A DNA stretch of 64,000 nt from Ophioceras dolichostomum (GCA_003049485.1 PYST01000023.1:62001-126000); one strand, 5' to 3'. Positions 25,870-35,335 are shown, counted from the first letter of the stretch. The notes: generated by a model not told the origin, from the sequence alone. Program-made: numbers and translations.

Positions 25870-26697
25870 CCTCGCCCCCCAGCTCGTTACCTAGGTACCT
25901 ACCAAGCTGGCTGTCGGTCCTAGGTCTGAACAGCTCCAGTCACTGCACCCATCCACCCTACCTGTTTTATTCTTTGCTTTATTTCTCCCCATGCGGCATC
26001 CTCATTCTTTCTTCTCCCAGCGCGAAGCTTCTTCATCGCATTCGCGGGAACACACCAAGCGGGAGCTTGGTCCACACCCGTCTCATTTCTACGGGAGAAT
26101 TTGACTTGCAAGGCGAACTCGGTGTTTGGAACGACCTTGCATGGATAAGGAGTAGGAGATTTACAGGTAGTAAGGCGTCTTGTCAACTATTATGGCCACC
26201 TTTGGTTGACTTTTGGTTGACTTCGCACTGGTCGGTTTATCTCTTACCTTGTAACGTACCTTATATCACCCATACCATACTACTTACCTCTACCTACCTC
26301 TACCTACCTCTACTAGAGGTACTTACCTACCTGCCAAAGGTAGCTTCCCTTGTGTATAATCTCACGATCCCAATGATGAATGAATTTCCCATCCAAATGT
26401 TTCTTCTCACCTCTCTAATTTTCGCTTCCCGTCCCTTGCGCGCTCACCCCGAGACCTTTCTATCCCCCCTGGTCTAGGCCGTTCCCGGTCAACCTTGGCA
26501 GGTAAGCTGAAAACCCCTCGACAAAGGAGACAAAAAGACTCCCAGGCTGGCGCGCCGCTCGGGAATTTTTCTCGGCAGGCTTCCCCCCCAATCTCCATTT
26601 GGTCCCATTTCTCCCTCAAATCTGTCCCAGCCCGCCAGATCGACCTGTGCAGGTAGACGAGCTAGGCCGAGCATCTACAGAGGAGAAGCTTGTCACG
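25870..26697. other. Intergenic region with CTACCTAC repeat
   Basis: 3' flank of CUL3 and 5' flank of the next gene. A perfect TACCTAGGTA palindrome lies at 25888-25897. A direct repeat of CTACCTACCT-type units runs 26278-26312, followed by an inverted partner (AGAGGTACTTACC). A 167-codon frame at 25974-26477 is not convincing as coding sequence. Confidence 0.5.
26278..26312. repeat. Tandem CTCTACCTAC repeat
   Basis: About three and a half near-perfect copies of the ten-base unit CTCTACCTAC, ending at CTCTACTAGAGG, which can fold back. It is one of many TACCTAC-type strings in the spacers of this window. Confidence 0.7.
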
Positions 26698-27831
26698 ATG
26701 TGTAAGCGATTCTGCGTCAACTACACCCGGTGCCGCCATAGCATCATTGCCGCCGAGGCTTACTGCGACGCCCGCAACAAGCTGTTCTTGTCCCAAAGGC
26801 TTGCCGAGACGCTCCGGTCGGTGGTGGACTGCTCCGTTTACGAGCAGGTCGTAGACGTGGAGAAGAACGACCTTTGCGCGGACTGCGAGCGGCATGAGAG
26901 CCGGAAAGCCGTCGAGAAGGCTCAGCAAGATGCAGAGGCCCAGGTCCGGGCCAACTACGAGCGCTCTCTGCGCGAGCTGAAGGCTAGGGGCCAGGCGCTT
27001 GCCAACAACTCCATGCCGGCTAGGACGACGATGGCTGCTGCTGCCCCTCGTTCGCCCAAGTGCCAGGCTCCCAGTGAGTTCACCGCCCGAACGCCGGTTT
27101 TCGCCCACGGCGAGGAGGGCGAGCTGGATGGCATGCTGAAGAAGATGATGGCGGGTCCCTACGTCGCTGTCGGGAGTGGCAACAACAGCCGCCGGCGGAC
27201 GTCGGCATCCAGCGTGGCCAGCATCAACAGCTCCGCCCCCGCTTCGGCTCCCGTCCGCAAGGTGAGCCCCTCGCCACCTAGCCCGTCGTTGTCCACTTTC
27301 AGCACGGCCAGTGAGCTCACCACCATGTCGGCCCCCATTTCGACAATTTCGTCGATCGTGACATACTCCCGCATCCCACCCCCTGAGTTGCACACCCCCC
27401 AGGTTGCAGAGCTTCAGGGCGCCCCAATCGTGGCGGCGCGTCCAACTCTCATAGAGTTGAGTGGCTGTTCTAGGCCAGCTTCAGCGGCGCCAACAGCTAC
27501 GGTGTGTGCTCCTGCGGATGAATCGCAGCACGACGCCACGGGTGATGGGAAAGAGCAGCGCAAGGCGACATCGAGCTTCTCCAAGCCCGCCGGTGCCTCA
27601 ACTGCCACAAGCGTCTCGAGCATCCGCTCCGCCAACACCTACGCATCTGGCTATACTTCCGCCTCAGCCACCACAGCTGCCACCTCTGTTTCTAGCTACG
27701 ATGACGTCTTTACCGTCGAGCCGGACTTCACAACCTTCAATGCCGAGGAGGCCGAGCCGTACGACCCCAGCTCTCAACTCAACGCTCTTATAACCCCTGC
27801 GCAGAAGAACTCAAACGCGCCGCGGCAGTAA
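26698..27831 (+). CDS. Hypothetical protein with Cys/His N-terminal module
   Basis: I do not recognise a named family. The frame from the ATG at 26698 gives 377 aa. The first 70 residues are rich in Cys and His (C2, C6, C12, H14, C23, C45, then C60-x2-C63-x2-H66) and could form a small zinc-binding module. A short charged helix (about 68-100) follows, then a long Ser/Ala/Thr/Pro-rich, probably disordered region. The TAA at 27829 is followed by the same frame staying open for a further 74 codons, a TGA, and then 575 codons to 29781. A 60-nt intron (27828-27887, GTAAAT..TTCAG) would remove the TAA and keep frame, so the true gene may continue. The C-terminus given here is therefore uncertain. 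Confidence 0.55.
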   Translation: MCKRFCVNYTRCRHSIIAAEAYCDARNKLFLSQRLAETLRSVVDCSVYEQVVDVEKNDLCADCERHESRKAVEKAQQDAEAQVRANYERSLRELKARGQALANNSMPARTTMAAAAPRSPKCQAPSEFTARTPVFAHGEEGELDGMLKKMMAGPYVAVGSGNNSRRRTSASSVASINSSAPASAPVRKVSPSPPSPSLSTFSTASELTTMSAPISTISSIVTYSRIPPPELHTPQVAELQGAPIVAARPTLIELSGCSRPASAAPTATVCAPADESQHDATGDGKEQRKATSSFSKPAGASTATSVSSIRSANTYASGYTSASATTAATSVSSYDDVFTVEPDFTTFNAEEAEPYDPSSQLNALITPAQKNSNAPRQ

Positions 27832-28227
27832 ATTTTGAGCATCACACCTTCGGTTGAAAATCTCAATGCTGGCCTTCGGCCCTTCAGGCCCGACGCGGGC
27901 TCCGAAATAGAGGTGCCGGCCCATTCGCTCTCGAAGGTCACGTCGTACGAGAAACTACTATCCCGCCGGAGTGCCGTTACTTCAACCGCCACCGCTACTA
28001 ATACTGCTGCTAGATCTGCTTCTGCTTCCCTGGTCGGACGAAGCGAACCATCATGAAGCTTCTCACGAAAGGAGTCCCTGTTCTTCGATGACAGCCAGCC
28101 AGCAGACAGCGCACCCAGCATCTTCAGTGCCGGCCCGACACACAGGCCGGCTGGCGCTCTTCTCCTCCCGCCCACCACGAAGACCACCACACCACTGGCA
28201 GCGATAGAATTCTTGGCGCCCGAGATC
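27832..28227 (+). pseudogene. In-frame continuation between two stop codons
   Basis: This stretch keeps the frame of the 26698 ORF. It is broken only by the TAA at 27829-27831 and a TGA at 28054-28056, and it reads into the ORF at 28228. The composition (Ser/Ala/Thr-rich, with SFSRKESLFFDD after the TGA) resembles its neighbours, suggesting one ancestral protein. The TGA could come from CGA by a single C-to-T change. I found no well-formed intron that would remove it. Confidence 0.4.
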
Positions 28228-29781
28228 ATGGACAAGATGCATCCCGGACAGGAGGACTCGCACGCGGCCATTGATAGGAGTGACTCCCTGCGCCTTCCCA
28301 AGGGAACCGTAGCGGGCTTATCGGCGCAGTCCTCTTTCTTCACAAAGAGGCCTGGCCCGGCGCCTTCGACAATGGCGCTACCCTCGCTCGGATCAGTAGT
28401 CGAGGCTGAGGAAGAACCGGAGACACGCGCAACCCCCTCAACGGTGCCCGAGAAGCCCGAAGACGACAGGACGACTCTGCCCAGCTCGACGAAGGCAGTT
28501 CACAAGCTGAGTAAGACCTTCCATGTAACCCGCAGGAACTCACTGCTCGCGAAGAAGCGCCGGTCCGCTAGGATGCCCCATCACCACCACCACCACAGCC
28601 ATCACCATGCGGCTCTGGCAACACCCATAGGTACAGGAGTCATGGAGCACGCACTGGCACTGGCTAACATGGCCGTCTTCATGGCAGCCGCAACGGCACC
28701 GGACAGGGCGCCAACCCCGCCACATCAGCATCAGCAGCCGCAAGCACAGCAGCACAACCGGCGGGCACCGGTATCCCTCACTGATGTCCAGAAACAGCAT
28801 GAGCAGCGTATCATCGCCCGTCACGAGGAGAAACGTGTGCAGAGGCATCGGGCGCGGTCTCAGCCTCCGCCGCCGAACAGAACCCCTCCCCCTGCTCCTC
28901 CCCTTCCAGCTGTGCCTGTGCCAGTGCCAGAGCCAGAGATTCAGCGGCAGTCTCTGTCGCCGAAACCCCTCGCAAAAGACGCACGTCCTAAGGCACCGCC
29001 GCGCTCCTCCACCTGGGGCACCCCTCGGAAGCAGGAGCCTGCTTCGAACACTGCTCCTACCCCTGGTATAATTGCGCCGTCGGCACCGAAAAAGGCCGCC
29101 ACCACCGTCGCGGCCCCCAGCACCTTTGATCTATCGCGATGCCCCTACCCGCTCGAGGCAGAAGAAGAGGCAGCGTTCTACGCCCTTGCAGCCTCTACCG
29201 CCTGGCAGCAGCAGGAGCAGCCCCAGCAGCTTCAGCAGCCCCAACAGCCTCAGCAGCCGAAGTCGCCTGCCCGGAGCAGCCTGCCCCGGCCGACCACCCG
29301 ACGCCGGAGTGCTACCACTACCACCGCTGCTGCAACTCCCATTACTAGCACTACCAGCACCAGCCGCGGCAGAGGCACCACCACCCCCTCGCCCCTCCGC
29401 AAGACAGGAGGCACCCGGGATATCCGTAGCGTGTTCAACTCTTCTCCTCCTCCTCCTCTTCTTTCTGCGTCAACCCGGAACAGCAGCAGCTCTGGTTCTA
29501 TCCCTAATAACTCTAGCTCCGACCAGCAGAAGTTCAGGTCCCCAACGATTAGCAGCCGCAGCCGCAGTCGCAACCGGGCTGCTGCCAGCACGAACATCAT
29601 TACTACTTCGCCTTCTGGCCCTCACAGTAACAGCAGCACTACCACCACTACTAGTAGCCTCTCCAGCTTCAGCAAAGGTGGAAGCAGCAGCGACAGTAGT
29701 GGTGGTGCTACTACGCACAGGCCCCAGAGCAGGGCCACGCATGTGCATAATAAGTCGCAGACGCAGCAGCAGCCAGCTTGA
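28228..29781 (+). CDS. Low-complexity Ser/Pro/Gln-rich protein or 3' half of the upstream gene
   Basis: An open frame of 517 aa from the ATG at 28228, without a recognisable domain. It contains a His run (HHHHHHSHHH, around residues 112-121), proline tracts, a Gln-rich tract (QQPQQPQQP, near 340) and Ser/Thr-rich segments with SRSRSR. The frame is in register with the ORFs at 26698 and 27832, so this may be the disordered C-terminal region of one large gene rather than an independent gene. Third positions stay GC-rich in the first half, which argues for coding, but low complexity makes this weak evidence. Confidence 0.45.
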   Translation: MDKMHPGQEDSHAAIDRSDSLRLPKGTVAGLSAQSSFFTKRPGPAPSTMALPSLGSVVEAEEEPETRATPSTVPEKPEDDRTTLPSSTKAVHKLSKTFHVTRRNSLLAKKRRSARMPHHHHHHSHHHAALATPIGTGVMEHALALANMAVFMAAATAPDRAPTPPHQHQQPQAQQHNRRAPVSLTDVQKQHEQRIIARHEEKRVQRHRARSQPPPPNRTPPPAPPLPAVPVPVPEPEIQRQSLSPKPLAKDARPKAPPRSSTWGTPRKQEPASNTAPTPGIIAPSAPKKAATTVAAPSTFDLSRCPYPLEAEEEAAFYALAASTAWQQQEQPQQLQQPQQPQQPKSPARSSLPRPTTRRRSATTTTAAATPITSTTSTSRGRGTTTPSPLRKTGGTRDIRSVFNSSPPPPLLSASTRNSSSSGSIPNNSSSDQQKFRSPTISSRSRSRNRAAASTNIITTSPSGPHSNSSTTTTTSSLSSFSKGGSSSDSSGGATTHRPQSRATHVHNKSQTQQQPA

Positions 29782-32655
29782 CTTTCATGAACAACCCCTC
29801 TGTTGTGTCTATGCCTTTGCAGGGGGGAGGTGGTGGGGCAGAGGAGGAGGCAGCAGGTGGCCGCCGCTGAGGTGCCCACCACGGCTTCGGCGTCGCCGGT
29901 GCGGGTGGTTCAAATGAGGCAGCAGCAGCACAACGGCCGATGAGGACGCCGCCTTCTGGTGTGCTGGGCTTGTAGGTCCGGTCGCATGCTGTTGCATTGC
30001 ATTCCAGGCGAGTAGGTACCTAGCTTGGTATAGATGTAGACATAGAGTGGACGGAAGGATACACGTAGAGATTGCATTCTGCCCTTGCCCTGCCTGCTAG
30101 GTCAGGCTGGTGTGGACTTACATAGTGCGCTTTCTTTTTCGTTTTGTTGTCAGCAGATTTTTTTCTATATGCACAGCTTCCACCACTGCCCTCCCCCTCC
30201 TTGTTCCCTTCTTACCGCCCAGTTTTCTTCTATATGGAGACATAATAGCACTCATATTATTCTCGGCGCCGGAAAGGCTGGCAACCGCGCAAGTTAGGAG
30301 GAGCCCACGGAGACCCATCCATCGAGGTAAGGCTGGTAGTGTGTTCTCCTTCTCCGACTCTCCTATTTTGGTGAACCCAAAAAAATCCAAACATTGAAAA
30401 TAAGAAAGGAGCATTCCTGTTTCCACAGTGAGGTCCACCGCTTGGATAGCGAGAGTGATCCCACACTATTCGAAGCGCTCGTCGTGACTAATCTCTGTCT
30501 TCTAATATGATGACTACCAACCGCTCAGACCCCGAAAGCTCGTTGGACCTTTTTCGCTGCAAGGGGCAGAGCTCAGAGACGAGCAAGGTGCTAGAGTGAA
30601 CAGCCTCTATCTCTCCTGCCCGCTGACCACCACTCCGGCACCGAAAGGGTTGAGTCGTTGGACTTGTCTACGGCAAGGGAAACCAAGACAGGGACAGGGA
30701 CAGGCAGGCGGGCACTGACACGAGAAGTCTACAGCTAACCGAGCATCACATGAAGCGTCTTGTTAGGGTTGAAGAAGTCCTCTCTCGATACGTAGTGCAG
30801 GTATGACTGCCCCCCTCCCCTCCATACACTGTACCTGGTCGCTCTCTTCACTACACAAACAAAGCCTGGAAGGCAGCTTGGGGAACTGGGATGAAGAAGC
30901 AAGGCAAGGGTGGAGAGGGAATAAAGACGAAAAGGGAGGAGGAGCAACGCAGCCGACGTGAAGAGCCCTGAGAAGGACCCCGTAGACGGCTAGACGGTCA
31001 CTCCTCCCCAGTGGCATGTGCTACAGCGGAATATCCGTCTGTTCTCTCTTCCTTGCTTGGAGTCACAGTCCTTGGGCTCAGTTCTCGCCGGACTCTCTCT
31101 CGTAGCGTGACGTATGGGACTTTTTCTGTTCCACTTCCCCTCTGTCTCTGTTGGTTTCACAGAAACTGCCTAGTGTCACTTGAGCAGATGAAAGTTGGTC
31201 CTTGCTAAAAAGTACCATCTCTCACGGGGAGAGAACGGGAGGCCCGACGACAAAGCACAATGAAGGAGGGATGTTCAGGCTCTTCTCCCCACTGAGTTCG
31301 CAGCATGGACCGACCACGGACAGCCCTGAAGACCTCATCCGCTAGCGCCTGACTGTAAGGTCTTTGCAGCGGTCTCTCTTTCAAGCTCGGCCAGCTGAGA
31401 CTGCCCCCAGAAAGCCGAAATATGTGCCTTCGTTAGGTCGCTGGGCACTGTTGGAGGTTGGAAGCTACGCAAAGCACGACTCCCTCACTGGAAAAAGTGC
31501 CTTTCTAGCCCCGCGAATTGTGTGATGGGGTTTAGTCAGGCCAGAAAGCTGAATAGGCTTGGCTCGTGATAGCTGCTGCAAGGTGAATGAGTGAGTGACC
31601 TGGTAGCGGGCCGGTGCTGGGGCATGCCTCAGAAAAAGGGGGCCGGCCCAGCGAGGAACTTCGAGGCAGGCACGAGCAGCCAATAGTTGAAACAGGGAAT
31701 AGAAAAGAAAAGAACGAAAGCAAACGGGGGCCATGCATGGGTAGCAAAATAAGGTTAAGGAAATTAACCAATCGCAGGGGCTGCGTTGTGGTTTTTCGAG
31801 GAGTGGCCGTCCTACCAAGTCCCAGCGCCAGTCCAAAAGGGGGTCTGAATAGGAGCCGCATTAGAGCCTCAATAGAACCCACACCATCAAAGAAGAGACT
31901 GCCTCACCACAACGCAAAACCAACCATCACGCACTAAAAAGTACCATCGATATGTTAGGCGATGGCTTCTTTATTATCGTCTAGGATAATCTGGCCTAGA
32001 CGATTTGTCCTCTCCCTCTCTTTCGCTGTGACCGGGCGTCCGGATCGGTCTCATCGGGTCTTCCGGTCACGTCGACTATCACCTATGCCCCCTCCTGAAT
32101 AAGGGAAAAGGGAGGCTGGGTGCAGACAGGGCAACCAGCGTGATGCTCTTCGGCCTGCAGCAGTAGTCGCACAAGGAAGGGAAGGACCACCATGGGAATG
32201 TGATAGCGCTTCTCATTCGATGCTGACCGACCCCGCGGACGACCAGGAGGACGGACCCTTTGTGACTTGTTCATCATTTGACTACGCTACTGCAGGGACC
32301 TTTCCTTCCTCCCTCGCCTCCTGGTTTCCTAATCGGGGTCTGAATAGAAGCCCTTCCCCTTCTCCACCCCTTGTACTCTCTATGTTGTATGATCTAGACC
32401 TGATCACGCTGGACAATCTCTTTATGGGTAACATCTTTGCAATAGCGGCCGCCCCTTGCTTTTGAAGTCAGAGCAGACCATTTCCCTTCTTTTTCGCTGG
32501 ATTAGAGGAAGTGAAGCTAGCCAGTCGGCCATGTTGTTAGGGGCGAATTGAGAAAGAACTGGGCTGCCTCGCCTTGCCCCCCCTACTCAGAGGTGGCCCT
32601 TCCGCACTATTCAGTAAGGTTCAATAGCAGAATACAGACCACCCACGCCCTCGTC
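29782..32655. other. Gene-free spacer with dispersed short repeats
   Basis: No supported gene. A TAGGTACCTA palindrome lies at 30013-30022. The 15-base string CTAAAAAGTACCATC occurs at 31205-31219 and 31933-31947. The 13-base string GGGGTCTGAATAG occurs at 31840-31852 and 32335-32347. A perfect 10-bp hairpin lies at 31976-32004. These hint at decayed repeats, but no element could be delimited. Confidence 0.5.
31976..32004. repeat. Perfect 10-bp inverted repeat (hairpin)
   Basis: ATCGTCTAGG at 31976-31985 pairs exactly with CCTAGACGAT at 31995-32004 across a 9-base loop. There is no T run immediately after it and no adjacent gene end, so it is not an obvious terminator. It might be an operator-like site or part of a decayed repeat. 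Confidence 0.6.
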
Positions 32656-32662
32656 TATAAAG
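32656..32662 (+). promoter_or_regulatory. TATA box, likely for the pheromone precursor gene
   Basis: TATAAAG lies 287 bp upstream of the ATG at 32949. The leader that would follow is rich in CAT/CAC and CTCAC repeats. An upstream ATG at 32663 opens a 224-codon frame that overlaps the pheromone start in another register. It would matter only if transcription began before it. Confidence 0.45.
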
Positions 32663-32948
32663 ATGCCTGGTGATCCCCTCGTCCCAACTGCCGATCGGAC
32701 TCTGCTCTGGACGACGCCTCAAGGGTCCTTCCCCATACAAGACAAGCACTCAGGAAGATCATCATCACCACCACCACCATCGTCAACGACGACCTTCTTC
32801 TCTCTGACAATTTCTTTTGACTCGATACCCACGAGTTGCCCACTCTCATCCCCCATCACTCTACCTCTTCTCATCACCGAGATACACTACTCTCACCCTA
32901 CCCTACCTACACCCACCACCAACAAGGATCAAGCCTCAAGTCAAAGCC

Positions 32949-33848
32949 ATGAAGATCGCCACGATCCTCACCACCCTCCTTGGCGTCTGGGGCGCCTCCG
33001 CGGCCGTCCTGGCCGAGTCGGCCCAAGACGAGGAGGCCCAGCGGCAGTACTGCCAGATCCACGGCCAGCCCTGCTGGAAGGTGAAGCGCGCCGCCTCCGC
33101 CTTCGCCGACGCCCTCCACTCCTCGGCCGACCTGACCACCCGCGACGTCGCCGGTTCCACCGACCCGGCCTACCTCGCGGCCCGCGACCTCTCCAACCTC
33201 CCCGGCGGCGCCGCCTACACCGCCAAGCGCGCCGCCGACGCCCTCGCCGCCGTCGTGGCGTCCACTCAGGCCGACCCGGACGCGTTCTACAACTCGCTTT
33301 TCCTGGATTCGTACTTCCACCCCGACACTACTTCTGAGCACAACTCCGGCAAGACCAAGCGCGACGCCGACGAGGAGAAGCGCCAGTACTGCCCCATCCG
33401 CGGCCAGCCTTGCTGGAAGAAGCGCGACGCGTCCGCCGTCGAGGCGGACAAGCGCTGGTGCAACGAGCAGGGGAACGCGTGCTGGACGGCGAAGCGGGCC
33501 GCCGAGGCGCTGGCGTCGGCTGTGGACGGGTTTGAGGTCGAGGCGAAGCGGGATGCGGCGCCGGAGATGGACGTGGAGAAGCGGCAGTACTGCCGCATCA
33601 AGGGGCAGTCGTGCTGGAAGCGCGATGTCGCCTTTGAGCCGATCGCCCTGGGCCGCCGCGACGTGTCCTCGGCAGACGTCTCCAAGAGGCGGTACTGCCC
33701 GATCTGCGGCCAGCCGTGCTGGAAGCGCGACGAGACCTCGGGCCTGGAGGCGAGGTGCCATAGCCCGTCGGGGGACTGCACGAAGGCCGCGAGGGATCTT
33801 CAGGCTGTGAGGGTTGCGGCTAGGGATCTGCTTGCGAGCCTGGAGTAG
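32949..33848 (+). CDS. Alpha-factor-like peptide pheromone precursor with multiple repeats
   Basis: Secreted precursor of 299 aa, single exon. A signal peptide covers about residues 1-20 (hydrophobic ILTTLLGVWGASAA). Five pheromone modules of the Sordariomycete type Q-(Y/W)-C-x(6)-C-W follow: 33-43 QYCQIHGQPCW, 146-156 QYCPIRGQPCW, 170-179 WCNEQGNACW, 213-223 QYCRIKGQSCW and 248-258 RYCPICGQPCW. Most are bounded by Lys-Arg, the Kex2 site. Spacers carry Lys-Arg-Ala-Ala helices. This matches the class to which Neurospora ccg-4 belongs (QWCRIHGQSCW), whose peptide is sensed by the Pre-1 GPCR on the opposite mating type. Tyr replaces Trp at position 2, the modules differ from one another, and two further modules look decayed (about 80-94 and 269-280). 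The start ATG precedes the signal peptide; the longer upstream frame is leader. No CaaX tail is present. Confidence 0.93.
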   Translation: MKIATILTTLLGVWGASAAVLAESAQDEEAQRQYCQIHGQPCWKVKRAASAFADALHSSADLTTRDVAGSTDPAYLAARDLSNLPGGAAYTAKRAADALAAVVASTQADPDAFYNSLFLDSYFHPDTTSEHNSGKTKRDADEEKRQYCPIRGQPCWKKRDASAVEADKRWCNEQGNACWTAKRAAEALASAVDGFEVEAKRDAAPEMDVEKRQYCRIKGQSCWKRDVAFEPIALGRRDVSSADVSKRRYCPICGQPCWKRDETSGLEARCHSPSGDCTKAARDLQAVRVAARDLLASLE

Positions 33849-35335
33849 AATGAGTGAATTTTCTTTTCTCGTCCTTTCCCCCCTCCCTCTTCTTCTTCTG
33901 GACTTTGGCGACTGACCTCGGATCATTTCATCATCAGCTCGACAACCATCATCATCACTCGGCAGACAGGCCTGATCCACGACAAGCCCCTCCTCAGTCC
34001 GGCCTCTCAACCCCTCGACATCTCTTTAACATAAACTCTATTTCTTTCTTATCTTTCTTCTGTTCTTCAACGCAAGGCAACGCAACACACTCCCCCCTCA
34101 CCAACCCTAGCATGCAATTATTCACAAAAACCAAAGAACAACAATATTCACTTCGTTAGGAGTTGAACGAGAAGAAGGCTCATCATCGTCCAATGAATGA
34201 CCTCTTTTCTTCTTCATCTTCCTCCCTCTTTCGAGATATACACGGCGAGCGGTGCTCATCCTTACTGACTCGTTGTTTTTTCCCACCTTCCCTTTTCTTT
34301 TCTTCAATAGGTTTCCATTGATATATCGGTGGTCATCCTATATAACACAACACATCCCCGACCCAGCATGGAGCGATATGGTCTGGGTCGGTTAGTAGGG
34401 TTGAGTGTTTATCTTTATAGCAAGGTACTTTATCAACAAGTCGTGACTAGGGAGGAGGAAGGAGGAAGAGGAACCTGGATATTTACCTCTGTTTCATCAA
34501 GGGGCGGCGGCGACGGTGGCGGCGGATCAGCATTGGCGACGGGCAGTGGAGGAGCAGAGAGGATGAGAGAGAGAGAGAGGCGGGGGGACTCGCTGTGGTT
34601 GTGGTGCTGTTCTGGTACTGTACGCAGGACTGGATGGAGTCTGTCTGGCTGTCTGGTGTTGTGGCTGGTGGAACAAGAAGCTGTGGCCAATGCTGAGGAA
34701 ACCGAACCGAATCCGCCGATATTTAACAAAGCATATACGATAGCAAAATATTTCTTTTTAGGAATATCAGGAAATCGAAATCAATTTGCCGCGTTGCAAT
34801 ATTCTTGGGGCCTTGTCGGTCTGCCTACCTCTTCGTGATGTGTGGAAAATAGGTATGGTAATGCAATGGGTTCCGGTTCTGTGGGACATGATCGTTTGTA
34901 CGTGGGAAGTTTGAGTGCTTGACGGCCCGAGGACTGACAAACTCATTCAGGGGGAAACTAAGTGCCTTTCCTGTCAAGCAACAGTGGTATTGAGTGTTAG
35001 GAATGTGGGGGTCGAAAGAAGACGAGAACAACAAAGGAGACGTATGCGTGTTATGCAGTTCGTGAGAAAGACATCTCTATCAGAGCGAATGAGGAAAGCA
35101 GAAACAAATGGATGCCCGCCCCTCAGTCCCAACAATGAGCCATGCTTTGTCACGGAACACAATGCAATGTGCATGTGGTGTGTATGTGTGCATGTGCCAC
35201 CAAAAAAGGTGCAAACCCGAACTCGGGCTCGGTCTGTCCCCAGAACCGGATCCGCACCAGGGCCAGTCCGGTTACCTACGTACCTAACCGGGCTAAAGCC
35301 AGATAGGTAGGGTTTTCTTCTCACATTCCAAAACA
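33849..35335. other. Intergenic region between convergent genes
   Basis: 3' flanks of the pheromone precursor (+) and the DUF1640 gene (-). Pyrimidine-rich to 34320, with TCTATATAACACAACAC near 34340, GA tracts near 34560-34580, and an imperfect CCGGTTA..TAACCGG palindrome at 35268-35291. I see no supported gene. Confidence 0.5.

Noticed and set aside
32907..34010. 367-codon frame on the - strand
   Set aside because: Antisense to the pheromone precursor; composition is Arg/Gly/Val-rich and the sense strand has an unmistakable product.
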